DNA of 64,000 bases, taken from contig JAJTEE010000006.1 of assembly GCA_021298215.1 (NCBI GenBank), positions 28,234 to 92,233 on the forward strand. Reading direction: 5' to 3'. Below, piece by piece: positions 1 to 8,957 of this stretch. Position 1 is the first letter of the stretch, and each line of letters begins with the position of its first letter. Source of the stretch: Alphaproteobacteria bacterium (GTDB lineage: Bacteria; Pseudomonadota; Alphaproteobacteria; Paracaedibacterales; CAITNM01). The notes under the pieces were generated by a model, which worked only from the letters and a program-made list of their open reading frames with translations, was not told the origin of the DNA and did not search any database. Both the position numbers and the translations under genes were made by a program.

Positions 1-321
1 TTTTGTTCCTGTATCAGCACCCAAAGCCCCCGCATTTGATCCACTGCCATTCATTGCTTCAGCAGCTTCTGCTGTTACGGCGCTAACTAAACCAAGAATC
101 TTGGTTACCTTAACAGCCATAACTGTTGGTTCAGTAACAACGGCACCAGGGGTTGTTGCAACGGAACTATAAGCATAATAACCTGCAGCTTTAGTTACGC
201 CAGTAGGTGCAACAGGAGCGCTAGTTGGAGTACCACCACTTGGAGGGGCGAACAAATAGCCACTTCCAGTCACTGCAGCAACAAACGCAAGCGTTCTTGC
301 CGTCTTAAATTGTTTAAACAT
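1..321 (-). CDS. Small secreted low-complexity protein, C-terminus cut off by window
   Basis: The ATG at 321 is preceded by a good AGAGGA ribosome binding site, and 107 codons stay open to the window edge, so the gene is partial. The first 25 residues (MFKQFKTARTLAFVAAV, then a Gly/Ala-rich stretch) look like a Sec signal peptide or a membrane anchor. The rest is rich in Ala, Val, Thr, Gly and Pro, with no cysteine and no motif I recognise. It resembles the other low-complexity exported proteins of this window in style, not in sequence. Function unknown. The gene reads away from the divergent membrane protein gene that starts at 485. Confidence 0.7.
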   Translation of the reverse strand, partial: MFKQFKTARTLAFVAAVTGSGYLFAPPSGGTPTSAPVAPTGVTKAAGYYAYSSVATTPGAVVTEPTVMAVKVTKILGLVSAVTAEAAEAMNGSGSNAGALGADTGTK

Positions 322-484
322 AGATATCCTCTTAAAAATATTTCATTACAATATAAAACATAAAGAGATTATCTAAAATTTTTTAGTTTTTTTGATTAAT
401 TTTTTTATATAATTCCTTTAATGTATCTCTGAAGCAACAAGCATTTAACGAAGCGTTAATTTTTCTGACAATCTGTGGATAAGC

Positions 485-2422
485 ATGGCATTCCTACAAC
501 GAAACTTTTTCATTCTTTTAATTTTTTTTTCTTTTGTGCCTATTATTTGGCCAACGGGAATTTTTCAAGAATCCGATTGGGCAATTTTTGGTCTTTGGTT
601 TATCGCTGGCTTTTATGCTCTCATTTTTCCAAGGGAGGTAAAAATATCCCCCCTAGCTCTAGGATTTCTTTTTCTAGCAGCTTTTAGCTTGTTTGGGGTT
701 TTGCAAAATAATCTAACTTCAATTGGCGGCATTAACGAAATACGAGAAGGAACAGCCACATCTTTGGCTTTAGCCATATTAATTGTAGTAGGGCGACAAG
801 CTAACATGCAAAGCCTTCCATTGTGGATAGCACCAATATTGTATGGGCTTATAACGGTAGCAGGCTGTCATGGTTTACTTCATTTAAAGACGTACATTTT
901 TCTTGATATCTCTGCCTTTCCAATGTTAGCAAGCATTCCGCTTTATGTGAAATTTCGCCAATCTCTACTTCGGTTTCAATATCTATGGGATAGCACATAT
1001 GTTATCGCGTTTTTATTTTTATTAAAGTATTGCGATAATGTGGCAGCTATTATTGCCAGCTTATGCGCTTTTATTTTTGTTTTTCTATTACCTTTTGCAA
1101 AAAGGTGTATGAAATTTTTGCCTAAGCAAGATGGTCTCTACGTTATTTTCGGTTTATGGCTGATTGCTATGATGGTTCTTGTCTCATGGAATTTCTTTTC
1201 TCATCTGATACCTCAACTACAAAGTCGCACATTGCTTGGAATCGTTTCCGTGTTTCAATATTTTGATCATTTTAATTGGTCAAAGCTTTTTCATGCTCTT
1301 TTTGGGTATGGGTGGGGGAGCTATCAGGAATTTCCAGTTCTTAATCTCTTCAGACTAGAAGATTTTTCAATGTACGTGGATGGAAAGTTTAATCCAAATT
1401 GGGAATTTCTAGAGCGCAACCTCTTGCATACCCATAATTTAATCTTGGAATCATTTGTTTCGTCGGGCTTATTAGGTACAGGTCTCTTATTGGCGGTCAT
1501 CTATAAATGGGTAAATAATATTGATATCAAAGATTGGTCAGGTCGTTTCTTTGTTGTCAGTTATTTAATTTTACTCAGTGCATGGTTTCAAACACCTCCG
1601 GTTTTAATTTTTTCATTATTTGCCATGGTATGCATTCAAGAAAAAGATTCTTATCAACTAAAATTACCTCGCTTTGTTTGGGTTTCTTGCGGAATATTTT
1701 TAATGGTATTTTCTTGTGTAGAATTTTGGTCTTCCATTTCCCTTAATAAGCATAAATTTAAAACCATTCAAACATTTGAGGAAGATGTTTCAGCATTTGT
1801 TAACGATCCGGCTCATTCTTATGATAAATGGAGCACGTATAAAGGATCTAATTGGACCATTGGTTGGTTTACACAGGGATTAAATACTATCACTAAAGCT
1901 GATACCAAATATCTGCTGGATGTTGAAAAAGCCATTGTACAGATTACAAAAGATTATCTTGATTCTTGCCAAAAGCGTAATGTTGTTAGTTCAGTCCACG
2001 TTATTAACATGTGCAATACATTTGCTAGTTTGCAACAAGTAAGAATTTCGAAAGACTCAGAATTTTTTGTGAATTTTAAAAAGGCCGTTTTAGAGCATAT
2101 AAAAAGATTTCCTGAACGTTCAGATATGGCAATTGGTTTTTTAAACATATGTTTTGATAAATTAGAGGATATCAGAGAAGTGAGTGAAATTGCCGATGCT
2201 ATTTTAGTAGCATTTCCAAATCATTCGGTTGGTCTTTGGTTCGAAGGGCTTTCTGATTTAAGCTTAGGTAACAACAAAGCGCAGGCTGTTGAAAAGATGC
2301 GGCAGGCAGTGAATCTTGGACTTAATCGGTATATGCCGGTTCCAACAGAGCTTCTACAAGAGTTGGGAGTGCAACAGCAAGCAAATACCATCAATAAAAA
2401 AGTTAAACATGCGATTAAATAA
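485..2422 (+). CDS. O-antigen ligase/polymerase-like membrane protein with TPR-like C-terminus
   Basis: 645 residues. About 10-12 hydrophobic segments fill residues 1-430, with a large loop before a histidine motif (LLHTHNLILESFVSSG, about residues 317-332) typical of the Wzy/WaaL/PglL superfamily, which joins or polymerises lipid-linked glycans on the periplasmic face. Residues 440-645 are soluble and helical, like TPR repeats. The start ATG at 485 has GGATAAG just upstream. A second protein of the same architecture is encoded at 42051-43922 on the other strand: N-terminal helices, the helix after the conserved loop and the last 45 residues (xLWxxGLxxLxxxN pattern) all align by eye. Whether it ligates O-antigen, polymerises it or glycosylates a protein cannot be told. 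The gene ends 5 bases from the convergent ABC operon. Confidence 0.75.
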   Translation: MAFLQRNFFILLIFFSFVPIIWPTGIFQESDWAIFGLWFIAGFYALIFPREVKISPLALGFLFLAAFSLFGVLQNNLTSIGGINEIREGTATSLALAILIVVGRQANMQSLPLWIAPILYGLITVAGCHGLLHLKTYIFLDISAFPMLASIPLYVKFRQSLLRFQYLWDSTYVIAFLFLLKYCDNVAAIIASLCAFIFVFLLPFAKRCMKFLPKQDGLYVIFGLWLIAMMVLVSWNFFSHLIPQLQSRTLLGIVSVFQYFDHFNWSKLFHALFGYGWGSYQEFPVLNLFRLEDFSMYVDGKFNPNWEFLERNLLHTHNLILESFVSSGLLGTGLLLAVIYKWVNNIDIKDWSGRFFVVSYLILLSAWFQTPPVLIFSLFAMVCIQEKDSYQLKLPRFVWVSCGIFLMVFSCVEFWSSISLNKHKFKTIQTFEEDVSAFVNDPAHSYDKWSTYKGSNWTIGWFTQGLNTITKADTKYLLDVEKAIVQITKDYLDSCQKRNVVSSVHVINMCNTFASLQQVRISKDSEFFVNFKKAVLEHIKRFPERSDMAIGFLNICFDKLEDIREVSEIADAILVAFPNHSVGLWFEGLSDLSLGNNKAQAVEKMRQAVNLGLNRYMPVPTELLQELGVQQQANTINKKVKHAIK

Positions 2423-2427
2423 TTAAG

Positions 2428-3213
2428 TTACGTGTTTAAAAGTAAGCGATCGCTATCGATTGAGCTACCAAACTGATGCATAAGATCTTGAGGTGTAAGC
2501 TTATTGCGTTCCTTTCCTGAAACATCATAAATAAGTTTACTTTCATGGAGCATAATCGTGCGCGTCCCATATTGTAATGCATGGGACAAACTATGCGTTA
2601 CCATCAGTGCTGTTAGGCCTTTTTCTTTTACAATTTGCTGAGTAACATCCATGACAAAACGGCTTGTTTTCGGATCTAAGGCAGCTGTATGTTCGTCCAA
2701 AAGCAAAATTTTTAATGGACTTAACGTCGCCATAAGTAAACTAACGGCTTGGCGTTGCCCTCCTGATAGCATAGCCATGGATGTGTCTAAGCGGTTTTCT
2801 AATCCTAAATTTAAAGATTTTAATGCACTTTGAAACTCAGAGCGTGTGGTGCCAGAAAGAGCATTTTTTAATGATCTAGCTCTTCCTCTGTGGGAGGCTA
2901 AAGCTAAATTTTCACCAATGGTTAATTGAGAGCATGTGCCTGCAACAGGATCTTGAAATACTCTTGCAACATGTTTAGCCCTGACATTTGCTCCAAGCTG
3001 AGTAACGTCTTCTTCGTCAATCCATATATGCCCCGCACTCGGCATAATTTCTCCGGCGATTGCATTAAGCAACGTCGATTTACCAGCGCCATTACTCCCA
3101 ATAACGGTAACAAACTCTCCTTCTTGAATGTTGAGAGAAACATCTTTAAGGGCAGTTCTAAATGCTGCTGTTCCTGCTCCAAAATGTACAGAAAGGTTTT
3201 TTATGCTAATCAT
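2428..3213 (-). CDS. ABC transporter ATP-binding protein, TrpZ-like
   Basis: 261-residue ATPase of an importer. Walker A GSNGAGKS at residues 39-46, signature LSGGQRQ at 149-155, Walker B ILLLDE at 169-174 followed by the H-loop region (LMVTHSL). It is the last gene of a three-gene minus-strand operon (binding protein, permease, ATPase) and overlaps the permease stop by four bases, so translation is probably coupled. The combination matches the TrpXYZ-type systems found in Gram-positives and in many intracellular alphaproteobacteria; tryptophan or another amino acid is the likely cargo by analogy only. Confidence 0.85.
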   Translation of the reverse strand: MISIKNLSVHFGAGTAAFRTALKDVSLNIQEGEFVTVIGSNGAGKSTLLNAIAGEIMPSAGHIWIDEEDVTQLGANVRAKHVARVFQDPVAGTCSQLTIGENLALASHRGRARSLKNALSGTTRSEFQSALKSLNLGLENRLDTSMAMLSGGQRQAVSLLMATLSPLKILLLDEHTAALDPKTSRFVMDVTQQIVKEKGLTALMVTHSLSHALQYGTRTIMLHESKLIYDVSGKERNKLTPQDLMHQFGSSIDSDRLLLNT

Positions 3214-4100
3214 ACTTTGCTACCAAACTGCTTTTTTAAGTCTGGTAAAAGCATAGCTACTCCAACAAGAACTGCGGTTACTAGATTTAGATCGGCAGCC
3301 TGTAAAAACGATCCGCCAATATTTAAAGCGGCGGCGATAACAAACCTGTACAATATCGCACCAGCAATACAGGCAATAATAGTTCGGCTGATTTTATTTG
3401 TTGGCAAAATTGCTTCCCCAATAATAACAGCGGCAAGACCAACGATAATTGTGCCAACGCCCATGCTCACATCTGCATAACCACTAACTTTAGCAAATAT
3501 AGCTCCGCCTAAGGCAACAAAGCTGTTGGCAAGGCACAATCCTAGACTCACCATAATTTTATCATTAATGCCCTGTGCTCTTGCCATGCGCGCATTGTTT
3601 CCTGTTGCTCGTAAGGCCAGTCCAATGTTTGTTTTTAAAAAACAGTTCAATATGTAAGTTAATATTCCAACCAAAATCAGCATCGGAAGAACTCTCCAGA
3701 AAGGTCCAAAGGGCGCCTTAAAAGACACGAAAAACTCTTCAAAGATAGTTTTCTCTCCAAGCAATGGAATGTTAGGGCGCCCCATAATTCGAAGATTAAC
3801 TGAATAAAGAGCAGTCATAACTAAAATACCTGATAACAAGTTCATAAATTTCAGGTGTGTCGAGAGCCATGCTGTAATTAATCCTGCTAGGCCACCTAAA
3901 ATCATAGCTACAATAGTTGCTATCAAAGGATGTACACCGGCAACAATTAAAGCCGCGCAAGTAGCAGCGCCTAGAGGAAAAGAACCATCTACACTTAAAT
4001 CAGGAAAATCAAGCACGCGTAACGATAGATAAACGCCTATAGCAACGAATCCATAAATAAGCCCAAGCTCTAAGGTTCCTACTAATTGAATCATGTTCAT
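3210..4100 (-). CDS. ABC transporter permease, TrpY-like (LivH-related)
   Basis: 296 residues with about 8-9 hydrophobic helices, of the branched-chain-amino-acid-type permease family (BPD_transp_2). The N-terminus has the family pattern LGLIYGFVAIGVYLSLRVLDFPDLSVDGSFPLG. The short conserved stretch LALRATGNN at about residue 181 is the cytoplasmic coupling loop that contacts the ATPase. It is the middle gene of the operon, overlapping the upstream binding-protein gene by ATGA and the downstream ATPase gene by four bases. A single permease gene implies a homodimeric channel. Confidence 0.85.
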   Translation of the reverse strand: MNMIQLVGTLELGLIYGFVAIGVYLSLRVLDFPDLSVDGSFPLGAATCAALIVAGVHPLIATIVAMILGGLAGLITAWLSTHLKFMNLLSGILVMTALYSVNLRIMGRPNIPLLGEKTIFEEFFVSFKAPFGPFWRVLPMLILVGILTYILNCFLKTNIGLALRATGNNARMARAQGINDKIMVSLGLCLANSFVALGGAIFAKVSGYADVSMGVGTIIVGLAAVIIGEAILPTNKISRTIIACIAGAILYRFVIAAALNIGGSFLQAADLNLVTAVLVGVAMLLPDLKKQFGSKV

Positions 4101-5014
4101 AAGTCTGAACCGCTCATTGTTACAGCCTCGTCTAAGAAATCTTCAGATTCTAATTGTATCCCAAGGTGGCGAATTGTATCCATATTTAAATGCAACTGGG
4201 GATAAACTTCCTCAAAAGCATCTTTTTTTACAGAACCTAGTAAAAAGTTACTGCATATTTCTGCAATATCGTGTGCGACTTCTTGCATGTCAAAATCATA
4301 ACCACCAAGTGCTCCTGCTCGAATTAATCCTGCATGATTAGTGAAAACAGGAACTTTCTTCATTTTAAAATGCTCTAAAATAAGTTCAAAATCTGAAAAA
4401 ATAAGAGGGCTTGGCAACAAAATCACAGCATTAATATTTGATGAAACAGTTTTTAAAATGGTTGCAATATTTTGTTTTGCTGACAAAGCAAATGGTTGAA
4501 AGTGAATCTTTTTAATTTTTGCGATTTCTTCATATTGTGCAATTAAGTTCTTGGAGAATAAATCTTGATCATCATAGATAATCAAACAATGTATAGGTGT
4601 TTTTACAACATTGCCAATAAATTCTAATAATTGCTGAATGTTATTCTCTTTGATCAATCCAATGGTTTTAGAGTCTTCATCATCAACTGGGTTTTGCAAG
4701 TTAATTCCAATTTTTAGAGACTCATCATTACTATTTTTAATCTGTTCGTCTAACTTATCTTGTTCCAAAAATATCTTTAATGGAGCATTTTTACACCCTG
4801 TAGCTGAATCATTTATAATTTGATGTTTCTTGATATCTTGCAACTGCAATGCTTGGGAGATCAATTGCATATCGTTCTTGGCGCCTGGGACGTTAGATTT
4901 ATAAATGCAGATTTTTCTTTGGTCTGAATTTAGCATGAATATTTTTTTATAGAGACTGATACCGCCTACCAAGATCACTATAGCGCTGATAATAAAAAAT
5001 ATGCGTTTATTCAT
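4097..5014 (-). CDS. ABC transporter substrate-binding protein, TrpX-like, membrane-anchored
   Basis: 305 residues. Residues 5-24 form a single hydrophobic segment with no clear signal-peptidase or lipoprotein site (no Cys), so the protein is probably tethered to the inner membrane. The remainder has the two-lobe binding-protein fold of the ABC_sub_bind/DUF534 family; the best family signature is near the C-terminus, PVFTNHAGLIRAGALGGYDFD (around residues 230-250). It is the first gene of the importer operon. Sequence is divergent, especially in the first 150 residues, so the ligand cannot be named; tryptophan is only a family-based guess. Confidence 0.7.
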   Translation of the reverse strand: MNKRIFFIISAIVILVGGISLYKKIFMLNSDQRKICIYKSNVPGAKNDMQLISQALQLQDIKKHQIINDSATGCKNAPLKIFLEQDKLDEQIKNSNDESLKIGINLQNPVDDEDSKTIGLIKENNIQQLLEFIGNVVKTPIHCLIIYDDQDLFSKNLIAQYEEIAKIKKIHFQPFALSAKQNIATILKTVSSNINAVILLPSPLIFSDFELILEHFKMKKVPVFTNHAGLIRAGALGGYDFDMQEVAHDIAEICSNFLLGSVKKDAFEEVYPQLHLNMDTIRHLGIQLESEDFLDEAVTMSGSDL

Positions 5015-5196
5015 ATAGCTTTGCCTTTTACACGCGAGAACTATAACGTGTTTTTAATAAAAAAACTATGGGGGCAGGAATTTTATTCTATTAGCCCTGA
5101 ATTTATACCAAATAAGTGCAACTATAACATTTTGTAGCTTTTGAAAGTTTGTTTTTTCGTACTTCCTAGTAGCATGGTATGTTACGTAAATAATTC

Positions 5197-6702
5197 ATGA
5201 AGTTTGCAACTAGTTATACGGTTGCGTTCCTTGGCGTGCAGCCCAAGTTGATAGAAGTTCAAGTACAGTTTGCTCCTGGACTTCCAGCTTTTACGATTGT
5301 TGGATTGGCTGATAAGGCGGTTGCTGAGTCAAGAGAGAGAATCCGAGCATGCCTGCATGGATTAGGTATGGATATACCTGCGGTTAAACTAACGGTTAAC
5401 CTAACGCCAGCAGATTTACAGAAAGAAGGCAGCCATTATGATTTGCCAATTGCTTTGGCAATTCTAGCGGTGATGAATATCATTCCTAAAGACGAGGTAA
5501 AAGATTATATATCTTTAGGAGAAATTACTTTAGATAATCGTATCTTGCGTGTTCCTGGAGTTTTGCCCGCTGCACTTTTAGCTGGCGAATGCTATAAGGG
5601 AATTATTTGTCCAAAGGATTGCGGAGCAGAAGCTTCTTGGGCAGGAGAAGTAAGGGTCCTAGCACCAAGAAGTGTTTTAGAGCTTATAAAGCACTTCAAG
5701 AATGAAATTATTTTATCTCAGCCTGAGCCTAAACTAGAAAAAGAAGACATAAACATCCTGGATATGCAAGAAGTAAAGGCTCAACGCTATGCTAAGCGTG
5801 GATTGGAAATAGCGGCGGCTGGAGGTCATAATGTTTTAATGATAGGGCCGCCAGGCGCAGGAAAATCAATGCTTGCAGCGCGCATGCCAGGAATTTTACC
5901 GAAGCTTACACCAAAGGAAGCGCTAGAAGTAACGGTGGTGCATAGTTTGTCTGGTATCACTCCCAGCGATGGATTAGTAAAAACTCGTCCTTTTAGAGCA
6001 CCTCACCATAGCGCATCACTACCAGCATTGGTGGGAGGGGGCCAAAAAAGCAAGCCAGGAGAAATTTCTTTAGCCCATAATGGCGTACTTTTTCTGGATG
6101 AATTTCCAGAATTTTCACGAGCGTGTTTGGAAAGCCTACGTCAGCCTCTTGAAACAGGATCAGTAACCATTGCTAGGGTTCAACACCATTATACATATCC
6201 AGCGAGGTTTCAATGTATTGCTGCTATGAATCCTTGTAGATGTGGATATTTTGGTGACGCAAATCGGCAGTGCAATAAAATTCCTCGTTGCGCAGAAGAA
6301 TATCAACAAAAAATATCAGGCCCTATAATTGATCGCTTTGATTTAATTATTCCAGTCCAAGCTTTAAAACCAGAGGAGCTACAAACAAAAAACACGGAAG
6401 AATCTAGTCATAATATTTTGCAACGAGTAGAAAAGGCTCGAGCAAAACAATATGAACGTTATGGCTCACATGTCGTCAATGCTTATATAGATAATAGAAC
6501 TCTTGATAAGACAGTGAGTTTGGAGACATCAGCAGAAACAATTTTTCGACAAGCAATTGAACGCTATAACTTATCAGCTCGAGGCTACCATCGCCTCTTA
6601 CGTGTCGCACGTACCATTGCTGATTTGGATGACAGCCATCCTATAACAAGTCAGCATGTACTAGAGGCGCTGAATTATAGGCTGAATGCTTTTAAGAGAT
6701 AA
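5197..6702 (+). CDS. comM: YifB/ComM-family magnesium-chelatase-like AAA+ ATPase
   Basis: 501 residues, full length for the family. The N-terminal ChlI-like domain (about 1-165, starting with FLGVQPKLIEVQVQ) is followed by an AAA+ core with Walker A GPPGAGKS at 217-224 and Walker B GVLFLDEF, then a cysteine cluster (NPCRCGYFGD...CNKIPRC) and the C-terminal Mg_chelatase_C region. ComM-type proteins are hexameric helicases that drive branch migration during uptake of transforming DNA; the family is also widespread in non-competent bacteria. The ATG at 5197 lacks a strong ribosome binding site. The 3' end overlaps the convergent gene by 11 bases. Confidence 0.9.
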   Translation: MKFATSYTVAFLGVQPKLIEVQVQFAPGLPAFTIVGLADKAVAESRERIRACLHGLGMDIPAVKLTVNLTPADLQKEGSHYDLPIALAILAVMNIIPKDEVKDYISLGEITLDNRILRVPGVLPAALLAGECYKGIICPKDCGAEASWAGEVRVLAPRSVLELIKHFKNEIILSQPEPKLEKEDINILDMQEVKAQRYAKRGLEIAAAGGHNVLMIGPPGAGKSMLAARMPGILPKLTPKEALEVTVVHSLSGITPSDGLVKTRPFRAPHHSASLPALVGGGQKSKPGEISLAHNGVLFLDEFPEFSRACLESLRQPLETGSVTIARVQHHYTYPARFQCIAAMNPCRCGYFGDANRQCNKIPRCAEEYQQKISGPIIDRFDLIIPVQALKPEELQTKNTEESSHNILQRVEKARAKQYERYGSHVVNAYIDNRTLDKTVSLETSAETIFRQAIERYNLSARGYHRLLRVARTIADLDDSHPITSQHVLEALNYRLNAFKR

Positions 6703-7390
6703 TTTGTGTTGTCCTTAAGTTAATGCATTTAATAATTTTAGTGATGTTTCCGTTGTATCCTAATTCCACGAGGCCAATGCTAGAAGCATTACCACTCATT
6801 TCAACCTCACTGTTCTCAATTGCAAATTGCTTTGCAGCTTCTTGCAGCGTAGTATCTGCAGGATACCTATAAAACAATGTCATGTGTGGAGTATAAAGTT
6901 CTAACACGCCACTTACGCCATAAGTGTTAACCTGTGCTTGTTTGTCAGGGAGTAACGTTTCATAAATATCGCTTGCTCTTTGCAATGGCCATTTTTTATA
7001 TGGTCTCGCAATTTTTACAATTTTCCTGTGTAATTCATGTAGTAGTTCGGTATTCTCCATACCCCAATCAATCCAGCGATCTGCAGTACAGTAAACATCT
7101 TTGAATTTGAGATTAAAAGGCTCAAGAGGCAGAGCTTTTACTTGTCCAATGATGTGATTAAGGTCGCTTCTGCTGCAAGCTAAATGATACAAACTTACGT
7201 GCCAAAAATTAGTAGGATCCTCCGAGCCGCTTAATTTTTGCAATTCTGTATTCATTTTCGCAGCTTTCACAGCTACTTCAGCAGATGGAAAAATAACAAT
7301 TCCGTATTCTTTTATTTGATCTTCTTCCGTGCAAGATAGCGAACAATTAAAAGCTAAAATTAATCCGCATAAAATATTGCGTAAAGACAT
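6692..7390 (-). CDS. Secreted protein with two HxS/T motifs, 2H-phosphoesterase-like
   Basis: 232 residues. Residues 1-20 form a signal peptide ending near two cysteines (FNCSLSC); the lipobox is poor, so soluble periplasmic or lipoprotein are both possible. The mature part carries H64-V-S66 (FWHVSLYHL) and H169-M-T171 (TPHMTLFYR), about 105 residues apart and each within a predicted beta-strand. This is the layout of the 2H phosphoesterase superfamily, whose members cleave 2',3'-cyclic or related phosphodiester bonds. The assignment rests on motif pattern only. The gene overlaps comM convergently by 11 bases and appears to be a single-gene unit. Confidence 0.55.
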   Translation of the reverse strand: MSLRNILCGLILAFNCSLSCTEEDQIKEYGIVIFPSAEVAVKAAKMNTELQKLSGSEDPTNFWHVSLYHLACSRSDLNHIIGQVKALPLEPFNLKFKDVYCTADRWIDWGMENTELLHELHRKIVKIARPYKKWPLQRASDIYETLLPDKQAQVNTYGVSGVLELYTPHMTLFYRYPADTTLQEAAKQFAIENSEVEMSGNASSIGLVELGYNGNITKIIKCINLRTTQIIS

Positions 7391-7542
7391 TTAATAACAT
7401 TCAAGATTTATAATTATCCAATCAATTAAAATGAAATTTTTATTTGAGTCAACCTATGAATAAATTAAGAAGAGGCCTCTTTCTCATTTATCCAAAGATA
7501 GACTTTTTGGCAAAATCCGGTTAAAAAGTCAGAATAAGTTAT

Positions 7543-8955
7543 ATGTTAATTGGTCGCGTGAGTTTATTAAATTCTATACGAATATCAGGTAAAGAAGTTT
7601 TACCTCTTGTTGAGGGCGGAAAAGGTATCTCTGTCTCTAACGGAGAAAGCTCAGGAGCATGGGCAGCAGCTGGCGGAGTTGGCACATTTTCCGCTGTTAA
7701 TGCCGATGCACATGATGCAGATGGCAACCTTATTCCAGTTGTTTATCATGGAAAAACGCGCAGAGAACGCCATGATGAACTCATCGCTTATGCAATAAAA
7801 GGTGGTATAACGCAAGCTCGCCTTGCGCATGAACGCAGCAATGGCCAAGGTCGCATCCACATGAATGTGCTCTGGGAAATGGGCGCAGTAGAACCAATTT
7901 TACACGGTGTTTTGTCGCAAACAAAAGGTTTAGTGCACGGTGTAACCTGCGGTGCTGGCATGCCATATAAACTGGCTGAAATCTGTGCAAGCTATGGCGT
8001 GTATTATTATCCAATCGTTTCTTCAGCGCGAGCATTTCATATTTTGTGGAAGCGAGCTTATAGCCGTTTCGCGGATTCTTTGGGTGGTGTTGTTTACGAA
8101 GATCCATGGTTAGCTGGTGGACATAACGGTCTTTCCAATAGTGAAGATCCATTAATTCCAGAAGATCCAATGCCCAGAGTTATTGCTCTTCGAAAAGCTA
8201 TGCGTGAATGCGGACTTGCAGAGACTCCTATTTTTATGGCTGGAGGCGTTTGGTGGTTATCTGAATGGGCTAATTGGCTTGATAATCCAGAGATCGGCCC
8301 TGTCGCATTTCAATTTGGTACACGTCCACTTTTAACACAGGAAAGCCCTATTTCTGCAAGCTGGAAGAAAAAGCTTTTAACGCTTAAAAAAGGCGATATT
8401 AGGCTTAATCGTTTTAGTCCGACAGGATTCTATTCCTCGGGAGTACGCAATGACTTTATGCAAAACTTAGAAGATAGATCAGCTCGTCAGGTTGCCTATT
8501 CTGTTGATCCAGTAGGTGAGCATACTCAAGCATTTCCAGTAGGTGCAAGAGGGCGTGTTGTCTATCTTGCTCCACATGATAAAGAATCTGCTGATATATG
8601 GGTAAAGCAAGGATTTGATACGCCAATGCGCACTCCTGATAGCACATTGATTTTTGTAACTGAAGCAGAATCAAATCAGATTCTAACAGATCAAATTAAT
8701 TGTATGGGTTGTTTGTCGGCATGTAAGTTTAGTAATTGGGCGCAAAACGAGACATGGTCTACGGGTAAAAAAGCTGATCCAAGATCGTTTTGTATTCAAA
8801 AAACACTTCAAGAAATCAGCCATAGTGAAGACGTTGATCATCAATTAATGTTTGCTGGTCATCAAGCATATCGATTTGCTCAAGATCCTTTCTATGCCAA
8901 TGGTTTTATTCCAACAGTTAAACAGTTAGTTGATCAATTACAAACGGGTTATTGA
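7543..8955 (+). CDS. Nitronate-monooxygenase-like FMN-dependent oxidoreductase
   Basis: 470 residues, TIM-barrel flavoprotein of the NMO / 2-nitropropane dioxygenase family. Family features seen: GGVGTFSAVNAD near residue 46, the FMN-binding stretch FMAGGVWWLSEWANW (about 233-247) and AFQFGTRPLLTQES. The C-terminal third is longer than in minimal NMO enzymes and includes a CMGCLSAC motif, which might bind a metal. Nitronate oxidation is only the family label; the substrate in this subgroup is not known to me. The stop codon lies three bases before the rnhA start, so the two form an operon. Confidence 0.75.
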   Translation: MLIGRVSLLNSIRISGKEVLPLVEGGKGISVSNGESSGAWAAAGGVGTFSAVNADAHDADGNLIPVVYHGKTRRERHDELIAYAIKGGITQARLAHERSNGQGRIHMNVLWEMGAVEPILHGVLSQTKGLVHGVTCGAGMPYKLAEICASYGVYYYPIVSSARAFHILWKRAYSRFADSLGGVVYEDPWLAGGHNGLSNSEDPLIPEDPMPRVIALRKAMRECGLAETPIFMAGGVWWLSEWANWLDNPEIGPVAFQFGTRPLLTQESPISASWKKKLLTLKKGDIRLNRFSPTGFYSSGVRNDFMQNLEDRSARQVAYSVDPVGEHTQAFPVGARGRVVYLAPHDKESADIWVKQGFDTPMRTPDSTLIFVTEAESNQILTDQINCMGCLSACKFSNWAQNETWSTGKKADPRSFCIQKTLQEISHSEDVDHQLMFAGHQAYRFAQDPFYANGFIPTVKQLVDQLQTGY

Positions 8956-8957
8956 TC

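Noticed and set aside
2926..3480. 184-codon open frame on the plus strand
   Set aside because: Lies entirely antisense to the ABC ATPase and permease genes, which have clear motifs; a shadow frame.
7781..8170. 129-codon minus-strand frame in the NMO-like gene
   Set aside because: Antisense to a conserved flavoprotein with no ribosome binding site.
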